From Perkinsus marinus ATCC 50983 (lineage: Eukaryota > Perkinsozoa > Perkinsida > Perkinsidae), in NCBI RefSeq assembly GCF_000006405.1, contig NW_003211319.1, forward strand, positions 2,459 through 66,458: a DNA stretch of 64,000 bases. The letters are read 5' to 3'. Below, piece after piece: positions 10,370-21,320 of the stretch. Every line of letters starts with the position of its first letter. Within the stretch, counting starts at the first letter, position 1. The notes below the pieces were generated by a model. The model was not told the DNA's origin and ran no database searches. It was given only the letters and a program-made list of their open reading frames with translations. Made by a program: the position numbers and the translations under genes.

Positions 10370-11000
10370 GAGCTGGTTACTGATGATGGTGTTCACAGGG
10401 GCTTATACTAGGATGTGAATGTCGCTATAGGATCGTTGTCGATCTGTTTGCTTCTGGACCCGCCATAGTACTTCATGTATTTTGAGTTCATTAATTCAGC
10501 AGTAGCCATGCCATGTTTTGGATGGTGAGAGAATCCGGTTCGTTCGTGGGCAGTGACATTTTTGCGCTATTCTTTATAGACGGTGTTACTCTATGGTATG
10601 AGTGAAAATGGTATGGTATCCTCGTTGCATGAAGATGGTAATTTTCGATTCACCTCTTAGTTCACCGCTTCTTGAAAGTGGTATGCATAAGGTATGCAGA
10701 AGAGAAAACGGACAAGCGCAATGCAACGTTCTTAAACTCACAGAGAAAGTATTCACAACACAACAAGGGAGGAGTTCAACTGAAAATAAAATCAATCGCA
10801 TCTTCCACAGTAGATATATTCAAGTCCTTCGCAGCAACGACCTGATAGTAGTAACATCATCCCTACTCGAATGCTATGTCAGTGTGGAATATGGTCAGGC
10901 ATTGGTACTATCAATTGCAGTTGATATGATGACCGAATGAGATGATCTCATTGAGATTGTATGATTCCACACCCGTAGCGATTATGAACATCCTACGATG
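10370..11000. other. Intergenic, nothing assigned
   Basis: The 3' flank of eL13 and the region up to the stop of the next minus-strand gene. An open stretch of 112 codons (10602-10940, plus) is present but has no protein-like pattern I can defend. Confidence 0.5.
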
Positions 11001-11004
11001 ACTA

Positions 11005-11463
11005 CTACCAATAGTACTCATTTGGAATCGTACGTTGTATCAACGATCTGTTCTTTAGTGCCACGGAGTGTCTAACCATCTCACCCTATCAATATCATGT
11101 TGAGAGACTCCAATAGTCTTCAGCTGGTTTACCACATCCTGCATCTGCCTGTCTCGTCCCTCTTGCTGGGATGCATCTCTGTTGGACGAGATGAAGTAAT
11201 ATCCGAACAGTAACTGCACTTACTGCCGCTCCGGAGTGTCCGAGCCGGTCTCGCTGTCGTCGGTTTCATCTGTATAGCGATAACCACATAGTGGATCGCA
11301 TTCCTGCAGGCCTTTGGTCCCTCTCTTCATGAAAGCCTGACACAAGGATATACGCGAAAACCGTTTCTGAGGGGAAAAATGTCCAACCCGAGGTTCGAAC
11401 CGCCAACCTATTCCGAGATACACAAGACGTTGTGGGTTGCGATGAGGATGATGGCGCCGGCAT
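11005..11463 (-). CDS. Small four-exon gene preceded by a spliced-leader relic
   Basis: ATG at 11463 begins MPAPSSSSQPTTSC. A 55-bp intron (GTATCT…CCCCTCAG) in phase 0 leads to KRFSRISLCQAFMKRGTKGL and an acidic stretch, DETDDSETGSDTPER. A 46-bp intron beginning GTAAGTG joins in frame to QQEGRDRQMQDVVNQLKTIG and VSQHDID, a short amphipathic helix. A last exon then ends at TAG (11005-11007). The predicted protein is about 110 residues, with no signal peptide or membrane helix. I do not recognise the family. The first intron contains a palindromic tRNA B-box-like GGTTCGAACC. The ATG is 33 bases downstream of a near-perfect spliced-leader sequence. Confidence 0.6.
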
Positions 11464-11496
11464 TGGCTAACGCGAGGCAGAGGAGAAGAAGGGGAA

Positions 11497-11518
11497 CTTG
11501 AGCCAAGATGGCTACAGT
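11497..11518 (-). other. Spliced-leader relic
   Basis: On the minus strand the sequence reads GTAGCCATCTTGGCTCAAG at its 3' part, preceded by ACT. The dinoflagellate/Perkinsus 22-nt leader is DCCGTAGCCATYTTGGCTCAAG. The match is complete except for one C-to-T change at position 3. The next bases are TTCCCC rather than the GT donor of a true SL RNA gene, so this is a fossil leader in front of a gene. Such relics form when a trans-spliced mRNA is copied back into DNA. Confidence 0.85.
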
Positions 11519-12042
11519 TAGTGACAAATAAACTATAGCTACCTCGAAGTAATCATGCTCTAAGTCCCGCTATGTGGTTGCGTACTACTAGAGAAAGCGC
11601 ACGCCCTAAACCCTTACAACGTTGGCAGTTTGGGGACCATACGAGTGTGTTCGAAAATCAATTTTGAGCATGTTGTTCAGATGTCGGTCACTATTTCCCA
11701 AAGACCTAGTACTCATTATAGACGATTACCTTTAACGCCTCCGTCTTCAACCTCTCCGCGGCGAAGTCGAATTCCTTCTGTGGGGCGTCCAGTAGTGGGT
11801 CGAGAGGCTCGAACACCTACACAGATATGTCGATTGAATCTACTTATGCGATCAATTACTTCAACTAACTTTGTGTAAACAAAAGTTCTCAGTTGTAGTC
11901 GATGAGCAGGGTCAGGAACCTACTAGAAAGTTTTGAATAGCAATACAGCTGTCGCCCTATGAGAGCAAGCCATCGCAGCAAAAAGAGGTAAGCCGTCGAG
12001 GCCTAGCTAGAATCAAATCGCTTCTACTGATTCACTCGAGGA

Positions 12043-13248
12043 TTAGCAAAAGTACTGAAAAAAACAATAACTTTTCTCTTACTTGTCTCTTGTCAGGCCA
12101 CGTGTCATCCTCTTCCACATTTTTATCCCTACCGCACTTCCGGCAAATACTGTGCTGCTTGTAGTTGAGATAATTACAATCTGCTCCCCAACATTCCCAC
12201 TGTCCTGGTTTCAGCCTGAAACACGTGCTATCCCACAGTTCTGTCACAGATTGGAAAAGAGTATGTAGTTTGCATATAGTTCATAGCGATCATGAGCATC
12301 CGAGAGATATGTACTCGCGATTGCCAAGGCCATGTTACTCACAGAATATACGTATATCGCTTCGGGCATGTTAACGCCACCAATTCAGGTACAATTCGAT
12401 TTTCCGGTGATACAAGTAATTAGACATAAAAGTTCAGCAGATGCGAATAGGATAGAGGGAAAATTTCCTCGGCATCGTAATCATCACTCACAAACCCCAA
12501 CCCTAATCCAAGTCCTTACCTCGGTCGCCGTCCATTCCTAATTCTGTTATTAATAGTAGAGCCACACGACTTGCATGCAAATTCATAAACAGCTCTATTG
12601 CAACTCTCACAGAACCACCCTTTGTCGGGACTCTCCGCTACGGTGAGGTTCCCGCCTGAAAGACGTTTTCCAGCATGAACCGAAAAATAAACCTACGTCC
12701 GACTTCAGTGGTGTCCATCCCTGTTGGTCTTGAGTGAATCAAAGTCTCAATGTTCTCAGAACCTACCAGGTGACCGATGGTTTACATACTACTATAGACT
12801 TCACCCACCAGTGTTACACTCAACCGTAACTTGTTCTTTCCCACAACTAGCACATAACACAGCAGTACCAGAATTGCGAATACCACAATTCGGGCATTTC
12901 CAGAATCTCCCACGTATCGGCGCTTGGTCGGAATCGGTTGTGACGGACGCTACACCTTTCATTCCAGCCAGTAGCTCAGCTTCCTTTTCGGCCCTCTGCG
13001 CACCGGTGATACCAGAAACGATCGTGCCTATCACGGAGGTGGCCCCGACGATGCATACTGCATCCAACCGTACCCATGTTCACAGTCAGGGCGGTAGCTT
13101 TTTTAGGCCAGTTGCCTCTTTGATACTCATTGAGTAGTTGCTTAAGGAAAGGTAGCACGAAGTCGCTGTTGGAAGCCAAAGTGTCAATGTCGTCATCGCA
13201 TCCTCCTTGCGGTCCCCCAGCAGCCCTTCTGTCACTCACCATCTGCAT
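12043..13248 (-). CDS. Multi-zinc-finger protein, RanBP2-type fingers
   Basis: The gene starts MQMVSDRRAAGGPQGGCDDD at 13248. A following frame carries a short hydrophobic segment (VCIVGATSVIGTIVSGITGA) and then FWKCPNCGIRNSGTAVLCASC, a C-x2-C…C-x2-C finger with the Trp and Asn of RanBP2-type fingers. The exon at about 12518-12654 encodes WFCESCNRAVYEFACKSCG, ending at donor GTAAGG. The exon at 12078-12247 encodes WECWGADCNYLNYKQHSICR followed by KCG, ending DKRQ at donor GTAAGAG. A last exon adds only YFC and a stop (12043-12045). Such fingers bind single-stranded RNA or ubiquitin. The join between the first two frames (near 13070) is unresolved; an intron shorter than usual or a missed exon is needed there. 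Confidence 0.7.
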
Positions 13249-13395
13249 CAGCCGTTTCTCGACTCTGATGTAAAGAATGAAAGTAAACTATAGTTGAAAA
13301 CTAATGCCAATGGATATGCTCCTGCGCGGAACTAGGCAGTTCATACTGGAAATTCATACATGGTTTCAGTTGGCGTGAAATTAGAAAACAGTATT

Positions 13396-13560
13396 GGAAA
13401 AATATATGTTAGTTTTCCTCAGCTGAGTTGAGGAGTTCCCTCACTAGTTATAGGAGTTTATATACGACTTCGAGTAAAAGTGTACAGAAACCAATGAGAA
13501 ATTTCCGAAATTTCCTAAGAATTTTCATAACACATGTAGTTCACCATGTGCATATTTTCC
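13396..13560 (+). repeat. 150-bp dispersed repeat, copy 7
   Basis: One of the fullest copies: TTCCTCAGCTGAGTTGAGG, TTATAGGAGTTTATATACGA, AGTGTACAGAAACCAATGAG, ACACATGTAG, then CATGTGCATATTTTCC at the end. Confidence 0.9.
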
Positions 13561-13582
13561 TATACTCTTTCTACCCTTAGGC

Positions 13583-13774
13583 TTACAAGTCATTCAACGA
13601 CTCGGTGAATTTGCCATCTAGGTTGGCTGATTCAACCCTGGCAAGCTCATCCCGTAAAGCACGTTCTTGATCTTCAGTGAGTGCATTCTTTACTCGTGTT
13701 ACAACACCAGTAACGAAGGGCGATGTGGACATGTTATGTGGCCACACGAGTAAAGCAAAACAACTAAGGTGCAC
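13583..13774 (-). CDS. Short helical protein or last exon
   Basis: A minus-strand frame ends at 13583. From the internal ATG at 13732 it reads MSTSPFVTGVVTRVKNALTE and then a strongly charged helix, DQERALRDELARVESANLDG. Composition favours coding. It may be a complete peptide of 49-63 residues or the end of a gene whose other exons lie upstream. Confidence 0.35.
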   Translation of the reverse strand: MHLSCFALLVWPHNMSTSPFVTGVVTRVKNALTEDQERALRDELARVESANLDGKFTESLNDL

Positions 13775-13880
13775 GACTCTTTTACAACGGCAGTTTACTG
13801 CGCATGCAAGACTTATAAGGAGGGTGCATTTTTCTTAGGCAAATTCCTAAATTTTTCGTTTCCCGTCAACTAAGGAGGTT

Positions 13881-14165
13881 TTAGAGCTGAAACTTCAACA
13901 GTATACAGTTATTATCATGACACATCACATGTTGAGTCGAAGCGGTCATATTCGAAACGGTTACTGATATATTAGTGATATTTACGGTATGTCGCGGGCC
14001 TTGGAACACCTTCACGGGGTTCTCGTTCATATAGCACTCCACGTGCGAACCCGATCTGCCTGGTTCACAGCTGATTTGACAAGTAACGGTATGAGTTTTC
14101 CGATTGTTACCAAGTCCCAGTGATTGACATGGGAGAAACTCCCGGGCCTCCACAGACGGTTTCAT
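13881..14165 (-). CDS. Possible Cys-containing extracellular-type protein
   Basis: ATG at 14165 to stop at 13881, 94 codons. It has evenly spaced cysteines (CQISCEPG, HVECYM, HVMCHDNNC) and repeated N-x-S/T sequons (NITNISVTVSNMTAS), so it looks like an extracellular beta domain. No clear signal peptide is present, so a first exon may be missing. I do not recognise the family. Confidence 0.35.
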   Translation of the reverse strand: MKPSVEAREFLPCQSLGLGNNRKTHTVTCQISCEPGRSGSHVECYMNENPVKVFQGPRHTVNITNISVTVSNMTASTQHVMCHDNNCILLKFQL

Positions 14166-14468
14166 GTTGATTGCTGACGTCGAAAGTTCCTAAACGTTGT
14201 TCTTTTGAGAAGATGATGAAAGGGTGGTATGCAATACGTGGTTTTAAATGTGCTGTGGTCCATGAGTGCTCATATATAGTGGAAGAAGCGAAGGACCGTC
14301 GTAACTAACATAAATTTTACTTTTGAGAAACTACAAGATCTTCAAGTTTTTCGAGCAGTTTTTTATTGAGTTCACGGCGTGAACTTCACGCCAATGAACG
14401 TGTACTTTTATCGAGCAATCCTCATGTTTAATAAACCATCAAATTTTTTTGACTGGTTAAGGTTGATG

Positions 14469-14698
14469 GTCAACGTTTCATCTTGTGACTCGTATAATCT
14501 ACCATGTCAAACGTGTGTAATTCTGTTTCCACTTTTAAAAAATGTTCAATAAACCTCTCTAGACGGCAACAGTCTACGGCAGTACCTCCACACTGGCGCT
14601 CTCCCTCCCTTTTTCTGTTGACTGGATAGAGTTGGTAAACTTTTCACCTATGGTTCGTACAGTCTGCCATGTCAAACGTGTATAATTTAGTTTCCACT
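14469..14698 (+). repeat. Direct repeat pair of about 65 bp
   Basis: 14469-14540 and 14634-14698 share ACCATGTCAAACGTGT, TAATT and GTTTCCACT, with the surrounding bases in register (CTCGTATAATCTACC against TTCGTACAGTCTGCC). The spacing is about 160 bp. Confidence 0.65.
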
Positions 14699-14786
14699 CC
14701 TCTCAAAAAAAAACATCTCTTAAGCTTCAATACCCCTTCAAGGGTTGGATTTCACATGTGAACTTTGATTCTAGGAGCGCTTATGA

Positions 14787-14863
14787 AACTCAGGAGAGGC
14801 ATATTGAACATTTATGGAGCTCCTTTATATATGGGGTGGTGCTCAATAGACCTCTCCTGAGTT
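14787..14863. repeat. 77-bp foldback sequence
   Basis: Arms AACTCAGGAGAGGCATATTG and CTCAATAGACCTCTCCTGAG are inverted, with about 21 of 24 positions pairing around a 29-bp loop. The whole could form a single hairpin. Confidence 0.7.
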
Positions 14864-15079
14864 CTAAGAGCACGCCCAAGATCGAGTTTTACTGATGTGG
14901 CATCTAATCCTGGATGGGCTCTTGAAGGCCTATTGAACATACCGAAAGATTCGGTGGGCGGCACGCACTATGGCGATTTTCGATATACGAGTTACTCTAG
15001 AGCGTCGAGGTTTGCCCGTGAATTTTCGAAATGGTCTCAATTCAGATTCTACGAGTGTCTTTATGAGAGAGTCACTGCC

Positions 15080-15200
15080 GAGTTCCAATTGAGTTTCAGC
15101 AGTTTTACGTGAAGTGGCGTATTATTCGCTGAATAACGCGACATCCGCGTTATGCAGTAGTCGTGAAATATGTTTTTCATATCACGGTCGTGAAACTCCA
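15080..15200. mobile_element. Short inverted-repeat element (MITE-like), copy 2
   Basis: Orientation is opposite to copy 1: GTTTTACGTGAAGTGGCG near the left and GTTTTTCATATCACGG near the right. The terminal GAGTTCCA and TGAAACTC are inverted. Confidence 0.65.
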
Positions 15201-15706
15201 ATGATTTAGGTTTTGTATATCGGAGCGAAAACCATTTATTCGCGGCGTATTTCTCACTAAATGATCAACTTTTGGTCCGAATAACTACTTTGGAATCAGC
15301 GCCTTGTGAAATATAAGTTGGCAACTCCTCGAATGGCTGGGAAACGTTTGTGAAAATGCTGAGCAGAGGATGGACCCCGCAGTTACCTCCTTGCGATGAG
15401 TATGTCATTCATATAAATAGTTTAGATGAATGCTTAGGAATAGAGTTTACAATAGTTTATGTTATGAATTATGTTATATCACTAGAATATAACTAGAATA
15501 GTTTAGACATACTTAGTTCCTGCTTGGTAATACAGCTTGCTAATCACCGTGTAACCCGAACAGTTTATACTCCTCATATAGGGTCGGCCCTGGTGACAGC
15601 AGTACGACTCGATATAGCCTGAATTGTTATATCAGGCTGCCAGCTTATGGTCGCTTTTTATTTAATTATAGTTAGTGTGGAGGATAGGTTTTATACTCTG
15701 TTCTCG

Positions 15707-17770
15707 ATGGCCTACATCCACTTCGATGAAGCCAAGCGGTCGGAGGTGTCTGGCATTAAGGCGGACGTTACGTAATAGAGGGGGACTTCCCATCATCCAT
15801 GGGGTCCTATAGGAACGACTTAGCATATCGTGAATTGATCTCTAGAAGGGCATTTCATGCAGGTATTTCTACGAGCCGGATCATGGGAGCTACTACTACG
15901 GTGAGGGCCATCCTATGAAACCACAGCGGATACGCATGGCTCATGACTTGGTCGTCGGCTACGGCCTCTATAAGTGATCCTAGGAGCTGGTAGCCGTCGG
16001 TGATAGGATGAATGTGTTAGGCATATGACGGTTTATCGCCCACATGTCGCCACCGATGCTGAGTTGACCAACTTCCATGGAGAGGAGTATATATCGTAAT
16101 TGAGGTGGGATAGTGGAAGTTCGATTAGGGGTGTTGTGTAGGTTCCTCAAGATTGCGAACGCTGATAATGTTCGTGATTATACGTCGCAGTCCAAACGAT
16201 TTAGAGTGGGGGATATTATCACTGATTGTCCAGTTTTCGACGGCCTGTAAGAACGTTTATACGAGGCATCACATTTCTACTCTCGCTGTTGTGGTCCCCA
16301 TCCGTTCCTTCTTGGAATTGTGTATTCTTATTATTGCTCGGCTGAGTAGTTTGCTATATAACGTTTATATATTGTGGTCGTGCTCAGCTGTGTAGTTCAT
16401 CAGGGGCTGCATACTACTTGCAGTCGCAAGAGTAACTGAACTGATACAACTTTAGATAGAACACTTGTAGATACGATTTTCAGCGGACGCTCGCTGGGGG
16501 TAGCTTGGATGCAGCTCATGAGCTATGTTCTAGAAACGCTGATATAGCGATCAATTGGTGACAGGCTCATCCCGCTGTGTAGATTCGATTTTCGATACTT
16601 TTTAGGGCCGGAGGTCTACACCATGCAAAGAGAAATGAAGCATCGGGCTTCTGTTATGTCAACGATATCGTCCTTGCTATACTGGAGCTCTTGAGGTTCC
16701 ACCCGCGGGTCCTCTATATTGACATTGACGTAAAAGGCGCCCGTTTGACGTACAATTATCGTTGCCTTATAGGTGCATCATGGCGACGGTGTTGAAGAGG
16801 CGTTTTACCAAACATCGCGAGTGATGACGGTGAGCTTCCACAAGTACGGCGACTTTTTTCCAGGTCTGTTATAAGTGTCCTTGTCTTTTGTTGGGTATTG
16901 TCATTTCGTAGGGACGGGTGATATAAGTGATATTGGCACTGGCGAGGGAAGATTTTACGCACTTAATGTGCCCTTGGACGAGGGCATCACTGATGACCTT
17001 TTTTCGGACTTATTCAAGACCATTATTACTCGTGAGTCATCCGCATGTGCGAGAGTTCTAGTAGTGGATCTTCAGGTGTAGTCGAGATATATCAGCCAGG
17101 AGCAATAGTCCTACAGTGCGGTGCTGACTCTCTCGCACATGATCGGTAGGATGAAGCAGTACCTCGATATTAGTTGTGGACACTCATGCCTTTATTCAGG
17201 CTAGGCCGGTTTAACCTCACACTGCAAGGTCATGCTAATTGTGTTAGGCTGGTCAAGAGTTTTGGGATACCACTGTTGTTGCTGGGTGGAGGCGGGTAGT
17301 AGCTGTGTAGAGCCACAACGGTTGTTCCTTATCCCATTAGTCAGTAGTATACTCATTTGGTCAGGTATACTATACGTAATGTATCACGCTGCTGGGCCTA
17401 CGAAACGGCTGTAGCGCTGAATCGGGATCAGGTGAGTAGCGAGCTCTGTGTTTATCACCTGGTGAATCTTGTCGCTGTCTGCAGGATCTATCTAATCAAC
17501 TACCAATGAACGATTTTTGGCACTATTACGCGCCAGACTATAAACTGCAAATACAACCTGTGGCCGCTCTGCACAATCTAAACGCTCCCAGCGCTTTGGA
17601 CAAGGTCAAAACGGAATGTCTGAAGAACGTAGAGCTCCTGGTAGGCATTCGGTGGCGAAGGTATAACGGTAATATCGTATGTTTGTTGTCCGCAGAAACA
17701 CGCTCCAGGAGTAGAATTCGCATATTTGCCTAGTGATGTAATCGAGACGGCGAAAAGGCGAGAAGAGTAA
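15707..17770 (+). CDS. Class I histone deacetylase (Rpd3/HDAC1 type)
   Basis: At least 13 exons join in frame: 15707, 15863, 16021, 16142, 16484, 16606, 16773, 16912, 17076, 17200, 17365, 17485 and 17696 (starts). The product is about 415 residues. Diagnostic segments in order: [55 protein letters not shown] with the catalytic His pair; [19 protein letters not shown] with the zinc ligands Asp and His; [20 protein letters not shown]; and [20 protein letters not shown]. The C-terminus has [17 protein letters not shown] and a short tail ending KRREE. It is a nuclear enzyme that removes acetyl groups from lysines of histones. All zinc and charge-relay residues I can place are intact. About six residues between 16246 and 16484 (equivalent of YEYCQL) are not found. 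A micro-exon is required; 16407-16425 fits in length and phase but not in sequence. Confidence 0.95.
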
Positions 17771-17834
17771 GTGGCAGTGGGCTAGTTGTGTTTTTCACGT
17801 GACCAGTTAACGGGGGGCTCGTTTCATAGCTATA

Positions 17835-18180
17835 AGTATAGCCATAGTACCCATAGTAGTAGTAGCTAGTAGTCATAGTAGTAGTAGCTAGTAGTCATAG
17901 TAGTAGTAGCTAGTAGTCATAGTAGTAGTAGCTAGTAGCCATAGTAGTAGTAGCTAGTAGCCATAGTAGTAGTAGCTAGTAGTCATAGTAGTAGTAGCTA
18001 GTAGTCATAGTAGTAGTAGCTAGTAGTCATAGTAGTAGTAGCTAGTAGCCATAGTAGTAGTAGCTAGTAGTCATAGTAGTAGTAGCTAGTAGTCATAGTA
18101 GTAGTAGCTAGTAGCCATAGTAGTAGTAGTAGTAATAGCAGTAGTAGTAGTAGTATTAGTAGTAGTAGTAGCTAGTAGTC
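17835..18180 (+). repeat. 22-bp minisatellite rich in TAG
   Basis: About 14 tandem copies of CATAGTAGTAGTAGCTAGTA plus GT or GC, ending in a plain TAG run. It starts 65 bp after the HDAC stop codon. Variants differ mainly at one T/C position. Confidence 0.95.
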
Positions 18181-18199
18181 ATAGTATGTTCAAAGTCAT

Positions 18200-19045
18200 A
18201 GTATAAGGCACAGGAAGATGAGGATACTCCTGGCTTCGGGGTGGTAGTTTCTGCGAGGCGCAGCTCGGGGAACTACCCAACTGTATTCGGGCGAGCGCTG
18301 AGTTCAACCTCTCGAGAGGGTAGGGCCAGCTCAAAACCAACCTCGTCAGTATCCCTCTCCCTCGTCTGCCTATCCCTCCTTGAAGGGCGTGTCAAAACCT
18401 CGTCGGCACCGCTCTCGTCATCATGTATCGTATGATAGAGCTTCCCGTAGAGTATCAAGTATATTGTTAGTGTAGATCTATAGAGATGCTCAGTGGACAT
18501 TGCCCATCCGTATATGCTGCTTTGGTAGGCAACGACAGGAGCGTCTGCAGATAGTGTCTGAGGAGCAGGAGCTTATGGACGAGGATAATGACAATTATAC
18601 CGAACGAGCTGTACGTGCTGATATGTTGGTAGTGTATTACTTAGTGAGTATCAGTTACACGCATACAGGATGGGGTATTCTAAGAAGCGACGTAGGAATG
18701 ATGCTGATGAAGATGACGAAGAAGGAGGCTATAGAGATTAATATGATTCTCGTCACTGTCGGCTTCTGTTATTCAAGCCGTCACCACTCGAGGACCACAC
18801 GTTGGTTCATATGCAACATTCCACAAGTATATATAGTTTCAAGCTAGCTTTTGAGGTGTCGTGTATCAGTGTGAGTAGTATGTAAACTACTCCACCAATG
18901 ATAGCGTGGAGCTCTGTATGGCTTAGCCATATGAACTGTACCTTGAATTCCCGGAAGGATGATCATTCCGACGGCGAAGTGGCGAGGAATATGTATGAAT
19001 ATGATGAGGAGGACATCTTCCACTCTATCAACGCTTAATGTTGCG
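18200..19045 (+). CDS. Possible multi-exon gene for an acidic protein, unresolved
   Basis: Short coding-like exons follow one another: ERLQIVSEEQELMDEDNDNY near 18540-18600; YSKKRRRNDADEDDEEGGYR near 18672-18740 with a nuclear-localisation-like KKRRR; and DGEVARNMYEYDEEDIFHSI near 18975-19035, before a stop. Phases between them could not all be reconciled. The reverse strand of 18273-18500 is also open. I treat this as a probable but unresolved gene. From 19045 to 19560 nothing is assigned. Confidence 0.3.
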
Positions 19046-19559
19046 ACGTTGTGGATGACTATACTGAGAAATGAAAGGGTTAGAGTTCAATGAATGCATA
19101 TAACGCTTTTCTTAGTTTTGTCAAGTTTTCGTTCCTCATAATGGATTATGGAATATGCTCGTGGAGGCGTTGGAATAAGGCGCTATAGTTGGGTGTACTA
19201 CACAGCATGGTATGACTATACGCGTTCTTTTGTATACACCTTCTCTCACTTCACCAGCAGTATTTGTGTTTCTTCTATGAAGTGCTCTACATCCAAAGTT
19301 CATAGGTGATCAGCTGGTATTGAACGTTTGGACGGCGGCGGGCTGCTTGAGGTCAGCGGTACTCGGAATGAACCTGCAAATGCTAAGGATGATTTACAAG
19401 GTGATGAGTGAGGGCTCTCGATCTGAAGGGTTTCTCAGTGCTCACTACGCATATCTTGCCCACTGATATTTTCAGTGCGCGTGGGAAGTACCTCACACGC
19501 TGTACTGTATGCGGCTCTTCTTGCTATTGCCAAGTGTTTCTTATGTCGTTACCTAATTC

Positions 19560-21320
19560 TCCCTAGATCCATCTATGTTGCAATTTAGGGGTATTTCCAA
19601 TGACCCGCGCAAGGATTTCCAATCCTCGCTTCATTTTTGTGACCGACTACGTACTGTAAGTACTCTACGATTTATAACACTCTGCTGGCGCTCCAGATCG
19701 CAGGCTTGGCTCAAACCGAAATGCCGTTGTACGAGGCTCTGTTAACTGAACCCCCAAGGAGTCCTTGTCAAGGACCTCTTAAAGAGGCTCTGTGGGATGG
19801 CAGCAACTTAGCACTGCTCAGTTAGCAGCCTCCAATGAGTATGAGACCGATCATTATACGATTGACACTGGAAGAATGAGAGCTCTTGTAAGATCCAGAC
19901 AAGTTACCGGAGCCATCAAGGATTATTTCAAATACCTGTGGCATCACTGGAATGTGGATCTAGATGATCAGTCACTGACGATGATATTTGTATTGGTCAT
20001 TCTGAACTATGGTGGGTATGGCATCTCTGTCGCTATGTGTATCGAAAGGGCTATCCGGGCGCGGCTTGGATGGCTCGCTCCGTCTCCAATCATCTGCTAA
20101 CCTGGGTCTTTGACTGACTTTTCTTCCGAATATATCATTCGGGAAGAACAAGGCTCATCGAATGAAGGACAAGGCTCCTTGGTTAACGTCACTGCAGAAA
20201 TCCCTAGGAGCAGAGCAGTTTTTGAGCTTCACACTAGATCTGTGGACGCGAGAGAACATGGAAAGTGTGCTCGTAAGAGTGGTGCACCATATGGCTACTT
20301 ATGCGGGATCACTCAATCGACTAGTCATACGATAGCGTTCGAGAGGGTAGAGGCTCGGCATACGGCGGACAATATACGACGTACCTTGGAGGACATAATC
20401 AAGTCCCTGGGTTCGGAGAGGCTGATGTCACATCAATGACACTAGTGTGTCACTAGCGTCGCTGGTCCAGGATCTCTGAGGTTGACGCACATCGTTGCAT
20501 TGATATCTTGTGGGATGACCCGCGGATTCCTATTTTACCAACATATGAGGCTCTCATCGTAAGCCGAACAGCGAAGGGACAGCCATATAAAAGGGGGAAT
20601 GATGAGAAGGTCTCTGCTCGTAGGCCTCTCTTGAGGGGTGTTGTGTTAGATCTATTCCTATAGATTGATGTCGTCGTCGATGACTCATCGATCCATCCAT
20701 TTAGTGGAGTAGGAATGTCCGGACAGAGCTCTGGCTCTGTGTAAGGATGGCGTTCCAGTTGACTACTCTCATCCTGTATATGAGTTGGTAACATCATTGT
20801 TGATCAGGATCGAAGATAAGAAAACTTTCCCTGGGAGAGAGAGGGTCTGCAATACCCGGTATCAGAAGTTTCATTCCTGTGTAGATTCCCGTTATGGCAT
20901 TCAATTCGCATGATGCAAACTTGGCAGTGGAGCTGCCTGCACAGGGAGCAACCTGTCGATGTGGAGGGTGGTGCTCTTCGCTCAGGTGTGCACAACTATT
21001 GGACATGACTACAGGTACTATCCATTTTGCTACGAGCGTTAGCTTTTACAGTATGCGAACTCGTCAGGAAACCGTTTATGTGCTTCCTCTACTGCCAACC
21101 AGGTAATTGTGTGATCTGTCTCCTTTGTGGGAGGTCCACGACTTCAGCTGAACTCGTCATACTCGAATCACTTTGAGCTGGATGTGCTTTTCTCTCTACT
21201 TCAATCTCAGTCCTACCTGTCTATTGAAGCTATGGTGGCTTGTGACCAGGAGATGGCGAAGGCAGTCATTGATATCATCTTCAATCGCTCTAGGATGCCA
21301 TCTTTAGTGGCACTCTAGCG
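19560..21320 (+). pseudogene. Decayed hAT-like transposase (tentative)
   Basis: Coding-like segments are scattered over all three frames. 20231-20320 reads FTLDLWTRENMESVLVRVVH in one frame. 20333-20437 reads FERVEARHTADNIRRTLEDI in another, with a stop between. The order (T-x-D-x-W-T-x-N, then H-T-x-x-N-I) is the pattern of hAT-family transposases. Upstream pieces (QLAASNEYETDHYTIDTGRM, DYFKYLWHHWNVDLDDQSLT) and downstream pieces (ISEVDAHRCIDILWDDPRIP, SYLSIEAMVACDQEMAKAVI) are in further frames. I could not find a set of introns that repairs the frame changes. Terminal inverted repeats and target duplications were not identified. It could instead be a multi-exon host gene. Confidence 0.35.

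Larger units (their letters stand above)
14170..15700. other. AT-rich intergenic stretch with repeats
   Basis: Apart from the repeats listed, the only open stretch is 14897-15112 (plus, 71 codons). It ends inside the MITE-like element and is not convincing. The interval 15400-15660 is TA-rich with no gene seen. Confidence 0.5.

Noticed and set aside
11497-11518. Functional SL RNA gene
   Set aside because: The leader is followed by TTCCCC instead of a GT splice donor, and no SL RNA-like downstream structure is evident.
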